Positions 16,287 to 24,964 of a DNA stretch of 64,000 nt are shown here, in pieces; the first letter of the stretch is position 1; each line of letters opens with the position of its first letter. The notes under the pieces were generated by a model. That model worked only from the letters and a program-made list of their open reading frames with translations, was not told the origin of the DNA and made no database searches. Both the position numbers and the translations under genes were made by a program. This DNA is from Echinicola sp. 20G (lineage in GTDB: Bacteria; Bacteroidota; Bacteroidia; Cytophagales; Cyclobacteriaceae), in the NCBI RefSeq assembly GCF_015533855.1, contig NZ_AP024154.1, positions 5,028,501 to 5,092,500 on the forward strand, given 5' to 3'.

Positions 16287-19001
16287 ATGAAAAACCTGAT
16301 TTTTATATTTGCATTCATTATTTGCTTACAAAATAGTTTTGGCAGCTCTTTGCAGGTGAGTTCTCCGCAAGCCTCCCTTTCTGTGGAAGGCAAAATTGAT
16401 AGCCTAAACAATTGGGCAGAAATCAATATTGAAAAAAACATTCAAGATGCACTTTTTAATTCCCTAGAGGCATTAGAGCTCGCCAAAAAAGAGAACTATA
16501 CCCTTGGTGAGGCTGAAAGCATGATCAATTTGGGATGGATCTATTACAGGATGAATGACTACACCAAAGCGATTGATTATGCCTTCAAAGGTCATCAAAG
16601 TATTATCCCTCTCAACAACCCAAGGTTAACGGTCAGGTCTTTTTTTAATATTGGAGCCATTTATACTGAAGCTACAGGACAAATGGATGTAGCTTTGGAA
16701 TACTTCCGAAAAGCATATGAAAAAAGCCTCCCATTAAATGATAGAATACTAACAGGAAGAGCTCTCAATAATATTGCATTCCTTCTTTGTCAAATCGGAA
16801 GTTACGATGAAGCTGAAAAGTTAATAACTCCTTTTTTATCTAAACAACGAAATGACTTTTTAGAGTCTTTTGCTCTAAGGACTTTAGGAGATATCCAAGC
16901 TGCCAAAGGAGACACCACGTCAGCCCTTGCGACTTACCATAATTCATATGATATCCTGAGTCAAGAAAAATATTACAGCACATTGGTAAGTTGTATCATC
17001 AGAATTTCCAATATATATATGGAACAGGGTGATTTTTTCAAAGCCAAATTATACCTGGATAAGGGCAATAAAATAAGCGTATCCAATAATTATAAAGAGC
17101 ATTTGATTGAAATCAATAGGATGTATTCGTCATATTATGAACATCTTAGAAACTGGAAGCTAGCCCTGAATTATCAAAAGAAATATGCTGCGCTCCAAGA
17201 CAGTCTTCACAATCAGGTCAGTTCCCAAAATATGGGCAGACTAGAGGCAAAGTTTGATTTTGATCAGAGACTAGATGCTATCAATACTGAAATGGCACTG
17301 AATGAGAAGTTGATTAATGAAAAACTTGAGCAACAAATTTTCCGTCGAAACATTTTCTTGGCCGGATTTATATTGATGATCATTCTGGTGACCATCATTT
17401 TATTTAGCACCTACAGAATCAGAAAGGCAAAACAACAGGCAGAATCTGCCAATCAAGCAAAATCTGATTTCATTTCAAGCATGAGCCATGAGATCAGAAC
17501 CCCTCTCAATGGCGTGATAGGTTTTTCGGACTTGCTTACCTCAACCCCACTGGATAACAGCCAAAAACAGTATATCACCTTAATCAATCAATCTGCTAAA
17601 TCATTAATGGAAATTGTTAATGACATTTTAGATTTCTCTAAAATTGAAGCAGGGAAATTAGAGATCGAAACTACTACAACCAATATCTATGAAATGGGTA
17701 TTGAGACCATCAATTTAGTAGCTTTTCAAGCGCATAAAAAGAACCTTGAACTAATATTAGATATTGATGAAAGTATTCCCCACTTGGTACTGGCTGACCA
17801 AATTAGAATCAAGCAAATCTTGATCAACCTGCTAAGCAATGCTGTCAAGTTTACCACCAACGGTGAAATAGAACTAAAAATACTTCGATTAGATTCAGAA
17901 GCTGAAGGCAACGCCAACATCAGGTTTTCTGTAAGGGATACAGGCACTGGAATTAATCGTAAAAATCAGCGAAAAATATTCCAAGCATTCACACAAGAAG
18001 ACTCATCAACAGCCCGTAAATTCGGAGGAACAGGTCTTGGACTTGCCATCTCAAAAAAGCTACTAGAAATGATGGATAGTGAAATCCACCTACAAAGTGA
18101 GATTGATAAGGGCAGTAATTTTTGGTTTGATCTTGATTTAACCGTTTTAAAGGAAAAGAATGAAAACGGAGATAGTATTATCGCCAATGACCTTGATGTT
18201 CTCATCATTGAGGACAATCAAAGCCATGCAAATGTAATCCAGAAATTACTCCACAACATGGAGGCCAATTATGAACACGCGGTTAGCGAAAGTGAAGCTT
18301 TAGAACTGTTGAAAGGTGGACAAAAATTTGGATTAATTTTGGTTAGTCAAAGGCTCTATAATATTGACGGGGCTAACCTCATCAAAAAACTGAAGGAGCA
18401 ACATGACCTCATACCAGCATCAACTAAAACAGTCTTAATGCACAATGCGTTTGTTCAGGATTTAAAGATCCCTTCTTATTTAGATGCTTACCTCATTAAA
18501 CCAGTGAAACGTCCGGATCTAGCTCTTATTATCAATAAATTGATGAATAATTCCTCTGGTGAGGAAACTGCCCAACATAACAACCAAAACACTAACCTGG
18601 AAGAACTTAAGCAAATCAGTCCTACTATAATGGTGGCCGAGGACAATCAGGTAAACATGATCCTTACCAAAAAGCTATTGACTTCTCTCATACCAAAAGT
18701 AAATATCTTGGAAGCCAAAAACGGAAAACAAGCTATCAAGATCTTTAAGGAAAACGACATAGACTTGATTTTTATGGATATTCAAATGCCAGGTTTGAAT
18801 GGATACGAAGCCACGGAAGCGATCAGGGAATATGAAAACACAGATAGGCATACTCCCATTATTGCTTTGACTGCGGGGATTCTCAACAACGAAAGGCAGA
18901 AGTGTTTGGACTCTGGATTAGATGATTATACTCCAAAACCAATGGACAAAATTGCCATTGCCAACATTTTAATTCATTGGCTTACCCAAAAAGTCAGCTA
19001 A
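16287..19001 (+). CDS. hybrid sensor histidine kinase with TPR input, one degenerate and one intact receiver
   Basis: A 904-residue protein. A signal peptide (1-20) is followed by a periplasmic TPR-like region (about 30-340), a coiled coil and a membrane span near 355-377. The cytoplasmic kinase core has an H-box with phosphorylatable H401 in '[20 protein letters not shown]', an N-box '[13 protein letters not shown]', and G-boxes 'DTGTGI' and '[10 protein letters not shown]'. A first receiver (about 630-755) has S687 where the phosphoacceptor Asp should be ('LILVSQRL'), so it is probably not phosphorylated. A second receiver (about 776-900) is intact with D831 in '[13 protein letters not shown]' and K in 'YTPKPMDK'. 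No DNA-binding domain is present, so it must signal to an unlinked partner. It ends convergently with hslV. Confidence 0.92.
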   Translation: MKNLIFIFAFIICLQNSFGSSLQVSSPQASLSVEGKIDSLNNWAEINIEKNIQDALFNSLEALELAKKENYTLGEAESMINLGWIYYRMNDYTKAIDYAFKGHQSIIPLNNPRLTVRSFFNIGAIYTEATGQMDVALEYFRKAYEKSLPLNDRILTGRALNNIAFLLCQIGSYDEAEKLITPFLSKQRNDFLESFALRTLGDIQAAKGDTTSALATYHNSYDILSQEKYYSTLVSCIIRISNIYMEQGDFFKAKLYLDKGNKISVSNNYKEHLIEINRMYSSYYEHLRNWKLALNYQKKYAALQDSLHNQVSSQNMGRLEAKFDFDQRLDAINTEMALNEKLINEKLEQQIFRRNIFLAGFILMIILVTIILFSTYRIRKAKQQAESANQAKSDFISSMSHEIRTPLNGVIGFSDLLTSTPLDNSQKQYITLINQSAKSLMEIVNDILDFSKIEAGKLEIETTTTNIYEMGIETINLVAFQAHKKNLELILDIDESIPHLVLADQIRIKQILINLLSNAVKFTTNGEIELKILRLDSEAEGNANIRFSVRDTGTGINRKNQRKIFQAFTQEDSSTARKFGGTGLGLAISKKLLEMMDSEIHLQSEIDKGSNFWFDLDLTVLKEKNENGDSIIANDLDVLIIEDNQSHANVIQKLLHNMEANYEHAVSESEALELLKGGQKFGLILVSQRLYNIDGANLIKKLKEQHDLIPASTKTVLMHNAFVQDLKIPSYLDAYLIKPVKRPDLALIINKLMNNSSGEETAQHNNQNTNLEELKQISPTIMVAEDNQVNMILTKKLLTSLIPKVNILEAKNGKQAIKIFKENDIDLIFMDIQMPGLNGYEATEAIREYENTDRHTPIIALTAGILNNERQKCLDSGLDDYTPKPMDKIAIANILIHWLTQKVS

Positions 19002-19005
19002 AAAA

Positions 19006-19029
19006 GGCACTTGATCTCAACCAGGTGCC
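19006..19029. terminator. hairpin between the hybrid kinase and hslV
   Basis: An 8-bp stem, GGCACTTG with CAGGTGCC and one G-T pair, around an 8-nt loop, flanked by AAAAA and CTTT. It lies between two convergent genes. Confidence 0.5.
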
Positions 19030-19058
19030 CTTTAGAATACTTGTCCAAAAATCTGTAT

Positions 19059-19598
19059 TTACTTCACTTTTTCTATCACCAAATTATGATTGGTATAAAT
19101 ACAAATGTCAGCTGCAATATTCAAGCTCTCTTTGACCATTTCTTCAGCTGACAATTGAGGGGCAAACTTCTTTAATGCTCGTGCTGCAGACTGCGCATAC
19201 ATGCTCCCGGACCCAATAGTAGCAATGGCTTCATCTGGCTCGATCACATCTCCCGTACCGGAAATGATTAGCACATCTTCTGCATCTGCCACAATCATCA
19301 TAGCTTCCAACTTGCTCAGCATTCTGTCTGTCCGCCACTCCTTGGCAAGTTCAACAGCAGCTCTTTTCATATTATTTCCAAAAGCCCCCAATTTTTCTTC
19401 AAACTTTTCTAAAAGTGTAAAAGCATCAGCGGTGGATCCCGCAAAACCGGTGACGATTTTTCCTCCTTGGAGTACTCGAATTTTCTTGACACTGCTCTTA
19501 GCAACAGTATTGCCTAAGGTAGCCTGTCCATCTGCACCAATGACTACTTCTCCATTATGTTTTATCGCCACAACCGTGGTTGATCTCAATTTCTCCAT
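19059..19598 (-). CDS. hslV: ATP-dependent protease peptidase subunit HslV
   Basis: Peptidase subunit of the HslUV proteasome-like protease. The body matches HslV strongly: '[23 protein letters not shown]', here cited by GDGQATLG-like '[12 protein letters not shown]', then '[17 protein letters not shown]' and '[16 protein letters not shown]'. I chose the ATG at 19598, giving '[16 protein letters not shown]'; an upstream TTG would add 11 residues without family support. The catalytic Thr is then exposed after removal of the short MEKLRS leader, as in other Bacteroidota. The partner ATPase gene hslU is not adjacent. Confidence 0.93.
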   Translation of the reverse strand: MEKLRSTTVVAIKHNGEVVIGADGQATLGNTVAKSSVKKIRVLQGGKIVTGFAGSTADAFTLLEKFEEKLGAFGNNMKRAAVELAKEWRTDRMLSKLEAMMIVADAEDVLIISGTGDVIEPDEAIATIGSGSMYAQSAARALKKFAPQLSAEEMVKESLNIAADICIYTNHNLVIEKVK

Positions 19599-19646
19599 AG
19601 TATTTAAAATGTTTGATATGCTAATTGGCAAAAACTATACTAAAAG

Positions 19647-19684
19647 AAAAAGTCCTGTCAGGAAAACACCAAACAGGACTTTTT
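19647..19684 (-). terminator. terminator after the pyruvate dehydrogenase E2 gene
   Basis: A 12-bp stem, AAAAAGTCCTGT with ACAGGACTTTTT, around a 14-nt loop. It has a T-run on both strands and lies between the E2 gene and hslV, both on the minus strand. Confidence 0.75.
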
Positions 19685-19723
19685 GACATATTATTTAGCT
19701 GTAAATTATTTACAGCAGTTTTC

Positions 19724-21376
19724 TTAGATAAGAATTCTAACTGGATCCTCCAATAGACCTTTTAGGGTTTTAAGGAAGGCTGATCCTACTGCACCATCCA
19801 CCACTCTGTGATCACATGACAAAGTTACCTTCATTACGTTTCCAACCTGCATTTGTCCGTTTTTCACCACCACGGTTTCCTTAATACCTCCTACAGCAAG
19901 GATACAAGCATCTGGTGGATTTACGATAGCAGTAAACTCTTCGATACCGAACATACCAAGGTTGGAGATAGTGAAGGTATTTCCTTCCCAATCTTTAGGC
20001 TGTAATTCTTTGTTTTTGGCTTTTCCACCTAGGCTTTTGGCTTCTTGGGAAATTTGAGAAAGTGTCTTGCCGTCTGCAAATCTGATTACAGGTACCAATA
20101 GACCTTCCTCAACCGCTACAGCCATTCCAATGTGGACATGGTCATTGTACCTGATCTTATCGCCCAACCAGCTTGAATTCACCTTAGGATGCTGACGAAG
20201 TGCCGCGGCAGTGGCTTTGATGACCATATCGTTGAATGAAATCTTCACTGGTGCGATTTCATTCATGCTCTTACGTGCTTCAATGGCTTTGTCCATGTTA
20301 ATTTCCATGGTCAAGTAGAAATGCGGAGCAGAGAACTTACTCTCCGCCAATCTCTTGGCAATGGTTTTTCTCATTTGAGAAACTTTCTCCTCGCGGTAAG
20401 ACTCCTGACCAAATGCTGGAGCACTTGCCGCAGGTGCAGCAGCCTGAGCAGTTTGAACAGATGCAGGATCAAAGCTTTCCACATCCCTTTTGATGATTCT
20501 TCCACCCTCACCAGAACCTGGCACCAATGAAATATCAACACCTTTTTCTTCAGCCATTTTCTTTGCCAAAGGAGATGCTTTTACTCTTCCATTTTCAGAA
20601 GATGTATTGCTTGTAGCAGCAGCCTTGGGAGCTTCTTTCTTCGCTTCAGACTTGGTTTCTGCCTTTGGCGCTTCTTTCTTTTCCTCCTTGGCAGCTGGCT
20701 TTTCTTGAGCAGGTGCAGATTGTTGCTGGTGTGCTTTCAATAGTTTTTCAAAATCAGCATCTTTCTCACCAATAACGGCAATGACACCATCAATTTCCAC
20801 ACTATCTCCTTCTTCTACACCAATATGCAATAAAACACCATCTTCATAAGACTCTAGCTCCATAGTAGCCTTATCGGTTTCCACCTCAGCCAAAATATCA
20901 CCAGACTTTACTTCATCACCTACCTTTTTCAACCAGGAAGCAATGGTTCCTTCCTGCATGGTATCACTCATTTTAGGCATGGTGATCAAAGTAGCATTTA
21001 CATCAGATGTATCTATTTCTTCTGCTGGAGCACTGGAGGTGCTTTCAGCTTTATCTTCTTTTGGTTCTTCCTTACTTGATTCAGTAGCTGGTGCTCCTCC
21101 TCCATCAACATCGTTCAAAAGGTCGTCAATATTTTCGCCTTTCTCCCCGATGATTGCGATCACTCCATTTACAGGAACCGCATCTTTTTCTTCCACACCA
21201 ATGTGCAACAATACCCCCTCATCATAAGACTCTAGCTCCATAGTAGCTTTGTCGGTTTCTACTTCCGCGAGTATATCTCCGGCTTTTACTTCGTCTCCAA
21301 CTTTCTTCAACCAAGCTGCGATCACCCCTTCTTCCATGGTGTCGCTCATTTTGGGCATTCTTATTACTTCGGCCAT
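19724..21376 (-). CDS. dihydrolipoamide acetyltransferase, E2 of pyruvate dehydrogenase
   Basis: A 550-residue E2 that transfers acetyl groups from lipoyl to CoA. Two lipoyl domains (about 1-77 and 130-207) each carry the lipoylated lysine in 'DKATMELES'. Linkers are rich in Ala, Glu, Lys and Pro. A peripheral-subunit binding domain (about 262-300) contains 'ASPLAKKMAEEKGVDISLV'. The catalytic domain (about 325-550) ends with the 'CDHRVVDGAVGSAFL' active-site motif with its His and Asp. Two lipoyl domains and the 'MPKMSDTMEEG' start favour pyruvate over 2-oxoglutarate dehydrogenase. The E1 and E3 genes are not adjacent, and the gene ends at a good terminator. Confidence 0.92.
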   Translation of the reverse strand: MAEVIRMPKMSDTMEEGVIAAWLKKVGDEVKAGDILAEVETDKATMELESYDEGVLLHIGVEEKDAVPVNGVIAIIGEKGENIDDLLNDVDGGGAPATESSKEEPKEDKAESTSSAPAEEIDTSDVNATLITMPKMSDTMQEGTIASWLKKVGDEVKSGDILAEVETDKATMELESYEDGVLLHIGVEEGDSVEIDGVIAVIGEKDADFEKLLKAHQQQSAPAQEKPAAKEEKKEAPKAETKSEAKKEAPKAAATSNTSSENGRVKASPLAKKMAEEKGVDISLVPGSGEGGRIIKRDVESFDPASVQTAQAAAPAASAPAFGQESYREEKVSQMRKTIAKRLAESKFSAPHFYLTMEINMDKAIEARKSMNEIAPVKISFNDMVIKATAAALRQHPKVNSSWLGDKIRYNDHVHIGMAVAVEEGLLVPVIRFADGKTLSQISQEAKSLGGKAKNKELQPKDWEGNTFTISNLGMFGIEEFTAIVNPPDACILAVGGIKETVVVKNGQMQVGNVMKVTLSCDHRVVDGAVGSAFLKTLKGLLEDPVRILI

Positions 21377-21498
21377 AAGTTTTTATATCCTATTCAATTT
21401 TACGCAAGTCAAAAATAGTTCTTAAAATATCTTTATTCAAATTTAATAATGGTAATTTCATGTCAAGAAATCATGAAAACGTTTCGATTGTTTCAAAA

Positions 21499-22458
21499 AT
21501 GCCTTTGATCAAAAACACCTCATACGCGGGACCTCCCATATTATTTAATGGCCATTTACAAACTATTGTTCCAGGACTTTTCAGAAAACCTCTATCCTTA
21601 CCCTTTGAGAGAGAAAGGATTAAGACAGAAGACAATGATTTTCTGGACCTCGATTGGCTAAAAGGAGGCCGGAAAAAAATTGTAATTATCAGCCATGGAC
21701 TGGAGGGTGACAGTAGACGTCCTTACATGTGCGGAATGGCTCAATATTTTTTTCAAAAAGGATATGATATCCTAACTTGGAATTTCAGGGGCTGTAGTGG
21801 GGAACTAAACAAGCAACCATTTTTCTATCATTCCGGTGCAACTTATGACTTAAATGAAGTCATTAAATATGTGGAAAATGATTATGATGAAATTTATTTA
21901 ATAGGCTTCAGCCTCGGGGGTAACCTTACCTTAAAATACTTAGGCGAGCAATTTGAAACAAATGCCAAAATCAAAAAGGCAGTAGCTATTTCTGTTCCTT
22001 TGCACCTGAAAAGCAGCTGTATAAAGATTTCTACTGGTGAGAACATCATTTATTCAAGGCGTTTTTTGAAAACACTTAAGGAAAAAGTCAAAAAGAAAGC
22101 GGCACTTTTCCCTAACATTATCCAAACTGAAGGACTTGACAAAATAAAAACACTAAAAGAGTTTGATAATCAATACACTGGCCCCATGCATGGCTTCAGA
22201 GATGCAAATCATTATTATGACAAATGTTCGTCTTTGTTCTTTTTGGAAGGTATTCAAACCCCTACTTTAATACTCAATGCCAAAAATGATCCTTTCCTGA
22301 GTCCTGAATGCTTCCCTTCTGCCTTGGGTGAATCCCTAAGAAACATCTATATGGAGTTTCCGGATATCGGAGGACATGTAGGATTTAGCCCTCGACGAAG
22401 GAATGAAATCTATTGGTCAGAAAAAAGAGCATTTGAATTTATCGAATCCGATGATTAA
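21499..22458 (+). CDS. YheT-family alpha/beta hydrolase
   Basis: An alpha/beta-fold hydrolase of the YheT/ABHD1-3 group. 'PILFNGHLQTIVPGLFRK' at the N-terminus is the group's signature. 'ISHGLEGDSRRPYM' forms the oxyanion region, and 'YLIGFSLGGNLTLKYLGE' is the nucleophile elbow with the catalytic Ser. The Asp is expected in 'ILNAKNDPFLSP' and the His in 'IGGHVGFSP'. I prefer the ATG at 21499 because the family begins near 'MPLIKNTSY'; the ATG at 21460 would add 13 residues. The substrate is probably a lipid ester, by analogy with ABHD3. The SRAP gene follows 26 bp downstream. Confidence 0.88.
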   Translation: MPLIKNTSYAGPPILFNGHLQTIVPGLFRKPLSLPFERERIKTEDNDFLDLDWLKGGRKKIVIISHGLEGDSRRPYMCGMAQYFFQKGYDILTWNFRGCSGELNKQPFFYHSGATYDLNEVIKYVENDYDEIYLIGFSLGGNLTLKYLGEQFETNAKIKKAVAISVPLHLKSSCIKISTGENIIYSRRFLKTLKEKVKKKAALFPNIIQTEGLDKIKTLKEFDNQYTGPMHGFRDANHYYDKCSSLFFLEGIQTPTLILNAKNDPFLSPECFPSALGESLRNIYMEFPDIGGHVGFSPRRRNEIYWSEKRAFEFIESDD

Positions 22459-22484
22459 TTTACATGAACTTATTCACTAAGCTC

Positions 22485-23183
22485 ATGTGCGAAAGATACT
22501 CTTTAGGAAAAACGAAACAGGAACTGGAATCAAGGTTTGAAGCCGAAATGCTGGAAGATTTTCAGACCAGGTACAATATTGCCCCTACTCAGTTGGTCCC
22601 CATCATCACCTTAAACAGCCCTAAGGGCTTTTCCCATTTCTATTGGGGTGTCACACCTGAGTTTTCCAAGAACAAACCTGTCGCCCTTAAGTTTATCAAT
22701 ACCAAAGCAGAAACTGTCCATTTAAAAGCCTCTTCAAAGAATGCTTTTAAGAGGAGAAGGTGCATTATACCGGCAGATGGCTATTTTGGGTGGAAAAAAG
22801 TGGGGAAAAAAACTAAAATCCCTCATCGGTTTACCCTACCAGACTCCGAAATTTTCAGCTTTGCCGGTATCTGGGAAGAGTATGAAAACGACAAAGGGGA
22901 TATTAACCATACTTTTCAGATCATCACTGCAGAAGCAAATGAAATGAACAAGGATGTCAGTGATCGCATGCCTGTCATCTTCAGAAGGGAGCAAGAAAAA
23001 ATATGGTTGGACAAATTCAGCCAAGAAGAGCAGTTGACCGCTTTGCTCCAACCTTTCCCAACTGAGGAAATGATCTCTTACCCTGTATCCCCTATGGTCA
23101 ACCAAATCAGCGTAGACGCTGAATTCCTTATTAAAAGAACAGGGCCAATGGATCAATTTGGCAATTATACTCTGTTTGGATAA
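22485..23183 (+). CDS. SRAP-family protein (YedK/HMCES-like) with substituted active-site His
   Basis: SRAP proteins protect abasic sites in single-stranded DNA by forming a thiazolidine cross-link through an N-terminal Cys2. I chose the ATG at 22485 because it gives 'MCERYSLG', so Met removal exposes that Cys; the ATG at 22464 would bury it. 'RYNIAPTQLVPII', 'NTKAETV', 'RRCIIPADGYFGWKK' and 'FAGIWEEY' (with the conserved Glu) are present. The usual H-x-RMP motif is replaced by 'DVSDRMPVIF', placing Ser where the catalytic His normally sits. DNA binding and cross-linking may persist while reversal or peptide release may be altered. It is probably cotranscribed with the YheT hydrolase. Confidence 0.87.
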   Translation: MCERYSLGKTKQELESRFEAEMLEDFQTRYNIAPTQLVPIITLNSPKGFSHFYWGVTPEFSKNKPVALKFINTKAETVHLKASSKNAFKRRRCIIPADGYFGWKKVGKKTKIPHRFTLPDSEIFSFAGIWEEYENDKGDINHTFQIITAEANEMNKDVSDRMPVIFRREQEKIWLDKFSQEEQLTALLQPFPTEEMISYPVSPMVNQISVDAEFLIKRTGPMDQFGNYTLFG

Positions 23184-23299
23184 AAGGGGATAAAAAGCCT
23201 AATCCGTGTAATTTAAATAAAGATGGTGCATATTTGCTGTAGCAAGCTTTTTGCTTGATACAAGACCAATCAGTACCTGAATATTTGAATAAATACCCC

Positions 23300-24298
23300 A
23301 TGAAAAAATCCAGAATAACCGGAGTGGGACATTACGTTCCGGAAAACATTGTCACTAACGAGGACCTGATCCAAATGATGGACACGAGTGACCAATGGAT
23401 CGTAGAGCGAACAGGAATCAAAGAAAGGAGATGGTTTACTCCTGGCGTTGACACCGTTGCCAACATGTCTGCCAAGGCCTCTAAAATGGCCGTTGAACGT
23501 GCTGGAATAGCGATGAAAGAAATTGACTTTATTATCTTCGCCACCAGTACACCAGACTATTTTGCCCCAGGAAATGGTGTGCTTTTACAGCGGGAATTAG
23601 GATTACAAGGTATAGGAGCACTAGACATAAGAAATGCTTGCTCTGGTTTTATATATGGCCTATCCATTGCGGACCAGTTTATAAAAACCGGTATGTACAA
23701 AAACATATTGCTGATTGGTGCTGAAATCCAATCTTCAGCACTGGACAAAAGCACTGCTGGCAGGTCAAATGCTGTCATTTTTGCCGATGGTGCTGGCGCT
23801 GCAGTCATTTCAGCAACTGAAAGTGAAAGTTCTGGGATTTTATCTACCCATCTTCATGCTGATGGTGATTTTGCAGAAGAGCTTTACCTGAAAGACCCTG
23901 GCAGTAGTCGTGAAGTAAGACTCTCCAGTGAAATCATTGATGAACCGAGTTTTAGAATGCAAATGAACGGCAATGTAGTTTTCAAGCATGCTGTAGTCAG
24001 GTTTCAAGAAGTAATCCAGGAAGCGCTTTCTGCCAACGATAAAACCAAAGATGATATTGACCTCTTGGTACCACATCAGGCCAACTTAAGAATCAGTCAA
24101 TATATTCAACAAAAATTTGAGTTGCCTGAAGAAAAAGTATTCAACAATATCATGCATTATGGCAACACCACCGCTGCTACAATCCCTCTCGCCCTAAGTG
24201 AAGCTTGGGAACAAGGAAAAATCAAAGAAGGTGACTTAGTGTGTTTAGCAGCATTCGGAAGCGGCTTTGCATGGGGCTCCGCACTTTTGAATTGGTAA
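23300..24298 (+). CDS. fabH: beta-ketoacyl-ACP synthase III
   Basis: Condenses acetyl- or branched acyl-CoA with malonyl-ACP to start fatty-acid synthesis. The catalytic triad is C114 ('DIRNACSGF'), H259 ('VPHQANLRI') and N289 ('YGNTTAATIPL'). The N-terminal 'RITGVGHYVPENIVTNEDL' and 'SDQWIVERTGIKERR' blocks are standard. The ATG at 23300 is preferred over an upstream TTG. The 'SGFAWGSALLNW' C-terminus is typical. No other fab or plsX gene is adjacent, so this may be a paralogue beside the plsX-linked copy. A gene of unknown function begins 3 bp after its stop. Confidence 0.93.
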   Translation: MKKSRITGVGHYVPENIVTNEDLIQMMDTSDQWIVERTGIKERRWFTPGVDTVANMSAKASKMAVERAGIAMKEIDFIIFATSTPDYFAPGNGVLLQRELGLQGIGALDIRNACSGFIYGLSIADQFIKTGMYKNILLIGAEIQSSALDKSTAGRSNAVIFADGAGAAVISATESESSGILSTHLHADGDFAEELYLKDPGSSREVRLSSEIIDEPSFRMQMNGNVVFKHAVVRFQEVIQEALSANDKTKDDIDLLVPHQANLRISQYIQQKFELPEEKVFNNIMHYGNTTAATIPLALSEAWEQGKIKEGDLVCLAAFGSGFAWGSALLNW

Positions 24299-24301
24299 TT
24301 T

Positions 24302-24874
24302 ATGAATGAAGGAAATATCAATTTGAAAATACTTAATGATGAATCGATTTTTCTGGAAATCCACCAATTGAAAAATCAGTTTGTTAACTTATTTTCCCAA
24401 TTGGCCAATCAAATTACAGAAAGTGAGCTAACTGCTTTTGATAAGCACCAAATAGGCACTAAAATAAGTAAGGGCAATGAGCTAGAGCATTGCCCTTATC
24501 AGGTTTTGGACCTTGTTAGAAACTTTCACAAGGAAGAAGGTTTTAATATCCGGTTTTTAAACTGGTGGGGGCATGGACTTTATGTTCTGGTATATTTCGG
24601 AGCTAAAAACATTCCTAGCTCAAGGGTTTATGATAACTATATTCAAGGAAATTATCAAATTTGTCAAACAGGCTCCCCTTGGGATTATAAAGGTATCGTA
24701 AAGTCTAAAAGACTAACTAATGACCTCGATTACAAGGCCCTTCCTTCCCATTTGAGCAAAATGAAACACTTACAGTTCATTAAAAAAATAGATTATAAAC
24801 CCGACCTGAAACAACTCAGTGCTGTCTTACTCAAAGAATGGAATAGCTTAAAGAACTTCCATTTCATTGAGTGA
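24302..24874 (+). CDS. hypothetical protein linked to fabH
   Basis: A 190-residue soluble protein that I do not recognise. It has an N-terminal helical half ('LKNQFVNLFSQLANQITESEL') and a central aromatic region 'FLNWWGHGLYVLVYFGAK' followed by 'GNYQICQTGSPWDYKGIVK'. The C-terminus is basic and helical. It has no signal peptide. It begins 3 bp after the fabH stop codon, so the two are surely cotranscribed and probably translationally coupled. This may indicate a link to lipid metabolism, but no motif supports a catalytic role. Confidence 0.75.
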   Translation: MNEGNINLKILNDESIFLEIHQLKNQFVNLFSQLANQITESELTAFDKHQIGTKISKGNELEHCPYQVLDLVRNFHKEEGFNIRFLNWWGHGLYVLVYFGAKNIPSSRVYDNYIQGNYQICQTGSPWDYKGIVKSKRLTNDLDYKALPSHLSKMKHLQFIKKIDYKPDLKQLSAVLLKEWNSLKNFHFIE

Positions 24875-24964
24875 TTTTTTAATAATAAGTCCTAATTTAG
24901 AAACAAGAAGAAGACGGAAACGTTAACATCTCGTATATCATTTAAAAGAAATCATATATACCCC

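Noticed and set aside
19724..21376. A DNA repeat or recombination element from the two similar lipoyl-domain regions
   Set aside because: The similarity reflects the two lipoyl domains normal for this enzyme, not a mobile repeat.
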